Source: JAICLL01 sp035252155 (GTDB lineage: Bacteria > Planctomycetota > Planctomycetia > Pirellulales > JAICIG01). Taken from it: 8,534 bases of DNA. Where the stretch lies: the NCBI GenBank assembly GCA_035252155.1, contig DATFDL010000748.1:1-8534 (forward strand), read 5' to 3'. Below the pieces are notes generated by a model that did no database searches, was not told the DNA's origin, and saw only the letters and a program-made list of their open reading frames with translations. Position 1 is the first letter of the stretch; the number at the start of each line of letters is the position of its first letter. Positions 4,962 through 8,534 of the stretch are shown here, piece after piece. A program made the translations under genes and the position numbers.

Positions 4962-7108
4962 TATTCCAGAAACGCCATCTCGATCGCCAGCGCCGCGGGC
5001 GTGGGAATGTGCCCGGAGCGGGACGTGAGAGCGACGCGGTTTTCATGGCCGAGCAGCTTATTCACAGCCACCAGATGATTGAGCGCGCGCCAGTTTTGCG
5101 GCGGGTCTTCGGTGCCGCCGGAAACCAACAGCGGCCGCGGCGCCATCAAGGCGTGCAGATCTACCAGGTCCTCGCCCGCCTCGATCATTTCCTTGTACAG
5201 CCCCGTGCGCGGGTTGTCGGCCGAGGGAATGCCTGGCTTTCGCTCGACGGCCGGGTCGTAGCCCAGATACCACGGCTCCCAATAGTTGACATTGCTGTTC
5301 TGCTCATTGAACACAATTCCCGGATCAGACCAGACGGCGCAGGCGAACTTGTCGTAAAGACACGAGGCGAACATCGACCATTTGCCGCCATACGAGAGGC
5401 CGACAATGCCGATCCGCTTCGGATCGACCTGCGGCATCTGGGCCAGCGCCGTGTGGCAATTGGCGGCTACATAGGCCAGCATGGTGAGCGGTTGCCGCCG
5501 CTCGCGGACGCCCGATTCGACAAGCAGCTTGCGCGTGTCGCCGCCCAGACTTTCGAGCGCGGCCGGCGTGCCGATCGAAAGCGTCACGAAGCCGCGCTGC
5601 ACAAGCTGCCAGCCATAGTCGTGCGTGCCGCGGCCCTTTTGCCCGCGACCGATGCACGTCAGCGGCTCGTAGAACGGCACTAGCACCGCCGGAAACGGGC
5701 CGTTGCCCTCGGGCACCAACAGGTAGCCGTCGGCCAGCTTGCCTTCGGGCGACACCTGCACATGAACGTGGTGTTCGACATATCCGTCGCGCTCGACGGT
5801 CTCCAATCTCTCGACCTTCGGACGTTCGACGAGCGGCGGCCACGCGCCGAGGCGCTTTTGCCAGGTGGCCAGAATTTCTTGTCGTCGCCGCGCCCAGTCT
5901 TCGGGCGTTTTGACCGGCGTGCCGTCGGCGAATGTCAGTTGCGAGCGATAGGGACCGAACTGCCCGGCGAACTCGGCCGGCGGTTCGGTAAAATCTTGCC
6001 AGGTCGGCCGCGTCACCTTGTGGATACGATGGTGGTTGGTATCGCCGATGTAGACGCTGCCATCCGGCCCCAGGCAAACGCCGTGCGGACGATCGAGACT
6101 TGATGTCGCCTTTCGCTCCGCGAAAGAACGCTCATCCGACGCATTGCCGCCGCCGGCCAACGTGCGAATTTGTCCAGAGCGAAAGTCGATCTCGCGGATA
6201 GCCTGGTTTTCAGTGTCGGCGACGACGATGCGGCCGAAGCGATTGGCCGCGATTCCCTTCGGCCCGTCGAACGTCGCTTCACGTGCCGGCCCACCGTCGC
6301 CCGAAAAGCCTTTTTTTCCCGTTCCGGCCACGTGATGGATCGTGCCATCCCGCAGATCGAGCCGCCAGATCGAGTTGCCTTCGCGCAGGGCGATCCACAC
6401 ATCATCGCCAACGATGTACAGCGCTCGCGGCCCAAGAATCGGCTGGCCCTGAGCTTGGCCGCCGTCTTGGGGCAATTGTTTCTCGCCGTTGCCGGCAATC
6501 GTCTCGATCTGGCCGGTACGCGGATCGACGCGGCGAATGCGGTGGTTGCCGATGTCGGCGATATACAACCGATCGTCGCGGTCGAACGCGATGCTGTGCG
6601 GATCGCGCAACTGGGCGGCGGCGGCCGGTCCATCGTCGCCGCCGAAGCCGGCCTTGCCAGTGCCCGCCACGGTCAAAATGCGGCCGGTTTGGGCGTCGAT
6701 GCGGCGAACCACGTGGTTGCGCATCTCGACAAAGTGCAGGTTGCCGCGCGAGTCGAACCGCACTTCATAGGGTTCGTTCAGTTCGGCCTCGGTCGCCGGC
6801 CCGCCATCGCCGGCATAGCCCTTTTGGCCGCTGCCGGCCACCGTGGCCAGATGACCTTTAGCCAGATCGAGCCGGCGGACGCGATGTTGCCCGACTTCGC
6901 AGATGTAGAGAGCCCCATCGGGGCCAATCTCGACGCCGAAGGGCTGATCGATATTGATTTCAGTGGCCGCACCTTCACGGCCATTGTCGCCCGGCTGGCC
7001 GGTGCCCGCAATCGTCTCGATGGCATCCCCCGCACGCGCGGGCGCGATCATTGAAAGCAGGAAGCAGAGCGTACAACAAAGTGGTCGCATGACGGTAAGA
7101 AAGTGCAT
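4949..7108 (-). CDS. Exported NHL-repeat propeller fused to an alpha/beta hydrolase
   Basis: The 719-residue protein begins with a signal peptide (hydrophobic CCTLCFLLSMIAPARA, likely cut before GDAIE). Six NHL-type repeats follow at about 28-80, 88-139, 145-197, 201-251, 257-310 and 314-365. The pattern IxTVAGTG...GDGGPA...LYIADxxNHRIRRVD is clear; blade 4 is degenerate. They should form a six-bladed propeller, usually a binding or scaffold domain. After a linker, residues ~440-719 form an alpha/beta hydrolase of dienelactone-hydrolase/esterase type, with nucleophile motif GLSYGG (S572), likely acid E667 or D668 in SGGTEDPP, and H700 in SRSGH. The substrate is unknown; a carbohydrate ester is plausible. 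The start at 7108 or 7090 (MRPLCC) is uncertain, and both give a signal peptide. A four-codon frame (7122-7108) ends in TGATG on the first start, perhaps by chance. It may be co-transcribed with the glycosyltransferase upstream. Confidence 0.88.
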   Translation of the reverse strand: MHFLTVMRPLCCTLCFLLSMIAPARAGDAIETIAGTGQPGDNGREGAATEINIDQPFGVEIGPDGALYICEVGQHRVRRLDLAKGHLATVAGSGQKGYAGDGGPATEAELNEPYEVRFDSRGNLHFVEMRNHVVRRIDAQTGRILTVAGTGKAGFGGDDGPAAAAQLRDPHSIAFDRDDRLYIADIGNHRIRRVDPRTGQIETIAGNGEKQLPQDGGQAQGQPILGPRALYIVGDDVWIALREGNSIWRLDLRDGTIHHVAGTGKKGFSGDGGPAREATFDGPKGIAANRFGRIVVADTENQAIREIDFRSGQIRTLAGGGNASDERSFAERKATSSLDRPHGVCLGPDGSVYIGDTNHHRIHKVTRPTWQDFTEPPAEFAGQFGPYRSQLTFADGTPVKTPEDWARRRQEILATWQKRLGAWPPLVERPKVERLETVERDGYVEHHVHVQVSPEGKLADGYLLVPEGNGPFPAVLVPFYEPLTCIGRGQKGRGTHDYGWQLVQRGFVTLSIGTPAALESLGGDTRKLLVESGVRERRQPLTMLAYVAANCHTALAQMPQVDPKRIGIVGLSYGGKWSMFASCLYDKFACAVWSDPGIVFNEQNSNVNYWEPWYLGYDPAVERKPGIPSADNPRTGLYKEMIEAGEDLVDLHALMAPRPLLVSGGTEDPPQNWRALNHLVAVNKLLGHENRVALTSRSGHIPTPAALAIEMAFLEYWLK

Positions 7109-7144
7109 CAGAGCGATTCCATCGTATCACAAACGAGGAAGGCA

Positions 7145-7251
7145 AACCACGAATCACACGAATCGGAGAGTTGGAAGTCGGAGGTTTGAAGTGTGAAGAG
7201 CCTTCAAACTTCCAACTTCACACTTCTGACTAATTCGTCTGATTCGTGGTT
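7145..7251. repeat. Inverted heptad-repeat module with 19-bp terminal inverted repeats
   Basis: The outer arms 7145-7163 (AACCACGAATCACACGAAT) and 7233-7251 are inverted repeats matching at 18 of 19 positions. Inside, four heptads of form NNNGAAG (TTGGAAG, TCGGAGG, TTTGAAG, TGTGAAG; 7171-7198) are followed by a 3-base gap and four heptads in the opposite orientation (CTTCAAA, CTTCCAA, CTTCACA, CTTCTGA; 7202-7229). The module lies between two minus-strand genes. Its right arm codes for the final residues TTNQTN of the glycosyltransferase. Confidence 0.85.
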
Positions 7252-8534
7252 CGCGCCGGCGTTTTTTCTGCCGGTTGCCGAGTATCGACGTGCCGCAGCA
7301 TGGCTTCGACGGCCGCGGCCACGCCGTCTTCCGCCTGAACCTGCTCGCCCACTTGGCGTGATCGGGCAACGTATTTGGGATCGTCGAACAACTGGCTCAA
7401 CGCGGCCGCGACGGTGGCTGCACGATAGCGCGTTTTTTCGAGCATCTGGGCCACGCCGAGCCTGCGGACCCGCTCGGCGTTGTCGTATTGATCGTGCGCC
7501 CACGGCACCACCAGCATCGGCCGACCAGAACGCAACGCCTGCCCGGTGGTGCCGACCCCGCCCTGATGAACGACGGCGGCGGCTCGCGGGAACAACTCGG
7601 AAAACGGCGCATAATCAATCGCCAGCACGTCGTCGGCCAGATCGGGCGGGCGGTTGCGCGGGTCGATGCCGACGAGCAACACCGCTCTGCGGCCAAGCAG
7701 CCGCGCGGCCGCCAGGCTCTCGTGATAAAAATTGCCCGCGTCCATCACCGCCGACGAACCCAGCGTAAACACGATCGGAGCTGGACCGGCGTCGAAAAAG
7801 CGGATCAGTTCGGCGCTCATGCCGGTGGCGTTGGCATCGTCGAAAAACGCAAAGCCGGCTTGAATGGTTTGACGCGGCCAATCGGGCTGGGGCTGTCCCA
7901 ATGCCGCTGAGAACAAGGCCAGCACGCAGTCGGGCGAATTGGCGCCTTCGAACAGCGGATCGCCGCCCGGCGGCAAGCCCAACTCTTGCCGCAACCGCCG
8001 CACCGGCCTGCTCCACGAACGCAGCGCGCGACGCGCCGTCCACAGCAGGGGCCCGAAAAACCGCGGCCCCAACGGATGCAAATGCCGCAGCCAGGCCGCT
8101 TGCGGCGGCACCGGCGGATCGTACTTCGATAGAAACGCCATCGGCGCCAACACCGCCGAGACCCACGCCACGCCCGTCAATTCGGCCACCAGCGGCCCGG
8201 CGAAGGCAATGGTGTGTGTCACCAGCAGGTCAGCGCCCGCGACCGCCCCCAGCAGATCGTCGAAACTGTCGCGCAGGTGCGGCATGAAGAGCTGCTTGAT
8301 GACCGCCGCGGTTCCGCGATTGCGGTCCATCAGCACTCGAAACATTTCGGGCTGCTCGGCCAGATCGAGCAGATCCGGCCGCACCGGATGAAAACCGATA
8401 CGATGCCGCTCGAGCAGCTCGCGATGATATTCGCTGGTGGCGATGATCGGCTCGTGCCCGCGTGACTGCAAGCCTTTGGCCAGCGCCACAAACGGGTGCA
8501 GGTCGCCCAGCGAGCCAAACGTCGCCAGCACGAC
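7230..8534 (-). CDS. GT1/UGT-type glycosyltransferase, 5' end outside the window
   Basis: At least 434 residues are present. The N-terminal motif VLATFGSLGDLHPFVALAKGL is typical of GT-B enzymes of the UGT/MGT family. The C-terminal donor-binding domain has FTLGSSA, an HQGGVGTTGQALRSGRPMLV segment and PWAHDQYDNAERV, matching the UDP-sugar-binding signature (His and Asp-Gln conserved). Such enzymes move a sugar from a nucleotide donor to a lipid, sterol or small hydrophobic acceptor at the cytosolic membrane face; the acceptor cannot be told here. The first in-frame GTG (8531) is almost certainly an internal Val: relatives start a few residues earlier (M-R-x-x-L-A-T-F-G), so the gene runs off the edge. 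The last six residues (TTNQTN) and stop come from the heptad module at 7145-7251, so the native C-terminus may have been altered. The NHL-hydrolase gene follows 121 bp downstream on the same strand. Confidence 0.9.
   Translation of the reverse strand, partial: VVLATFGSLGDLHPFVALAKGLQSRGHEPIIATSEYHRELLERHRIGFHPVRPDLLDLAEQPEMFRVLMDRNRGTAAVIKQLFMPHLRDSFDDLLGAVAGADLLVTHTIAFAGPLVAELTGVAWVSAVLAPMAFLSKYDPPVPPQAAWLRHLHPLGPRFFGPLLWTARRALRSWSRPVRRLRQELGLPPGGDPLFEGANSPDCVLALFSAALGQPQPDWPRQTIQAGFAFFDDANATGMSAELIRFFDAGPAPIVFTLGSSAVMDAGNFYHESLAAARLLGRRAVLLVGIDPRNRPPDLADDVLAIDYAPFSELFPRAAAVVHQGGVGTTGQALRSGRPMLVVPWAHDQYDNAERVRRLGVAQMLEKTRYRAATVAAALSQLFDDPKYVARSRQVGEQVQAEDGVAAAVEAMLRHVDTRQPAEKTPARTTNQTN

Noticed and set aside
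4755..5078. Open frame of 107 codons after the Lgt-like gene
   Set aside because: It is a translation of the palindromic repeats running into the antisense of the hydrolase gene.
4937..7054. Long plus-strand open frames opposite the NHL-hydrolase gene
   Set aside because: They are antisense shadows of a high-GC gene; the minus-strand frame has clear NHL and hydrolase motifs and a signal peptide.
7171..7229. CRISPR-like array
   Set aside because: Units are only 7 bp with no spacers, and half are inverted; this is a heptad repeat module.
8529..8531. GTG as the true start of the glycosyltransferase
   Set aside because: The codon before it is open and the family motif normally has several residues ahead of LATFGSLGD, so the start lies outside the window.

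Overview
The window is a high-GC bacterial stretch that most resembles Planctomycetota (Pirellulales-like). This rests on gene content (short zinc-ribbon membrane proteins, an NHL-propeller/hydrolase fusion, an MJ0619-type radical SAM enzyme) and on intergenic spaces packed with palindromic and 7-bp-periodic repeats. The lineage is inferred; no marker gene is present. No tRNA, rRNA, CRISPR array or transposase is visible.

Left region (1-1229): a lone six-helix membrane protein (209-865) lies between repeats. A ~107-bp element occurs twice (1-107 and 990-1095; the second copy forms a 27-bp-arm hairpin), with a GGAACG-type palindrome (863-948) and short GTAGGGTGGG elements beside them.

Central region (1230-4721, + strand) is the most interesting part. 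Two paralogous zinc-ribbon membrane proteins overlap by 8 bp (1230-1814, 1807-2385). The second overlaps by 4 bp (ATGA) a radical SAM enzyme with the Cys layout of the MJ0619/tetraether-lipid-synthase (Tes) family (2382-3908). After 108 bp of repeat-rich spacer comes an Lgt-fold membrane protein (4017-4721) in which residues expected in the Lgt catalytic segment are replaced by cysteines. The overlaps suggest one transcriptional unit. I infer a membrane-lipid or lipoprotein modification module; this is not demonstrated.

Right region (4722-8534): a convergent intergenic space with two palindromic repeat modules is followed by two minus-strand genes. These are an exported six-blade NHL propeller fused to an alpha/beta hydrolase (4949-7108) and, transcriptionally upstream, a GT1-type glycosyltransferase whose 5' end is cut by the window edge (7230-8534). 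They are separated by an inverted heptad-repeat module (7145-7251).

A recurring theme is that coding sequences end inside repeats: the stop of the membrane protein, the C-terminal tail of the radical SAM enzyme and the last residues of the glycosyltransferase all come from repeat sequence.
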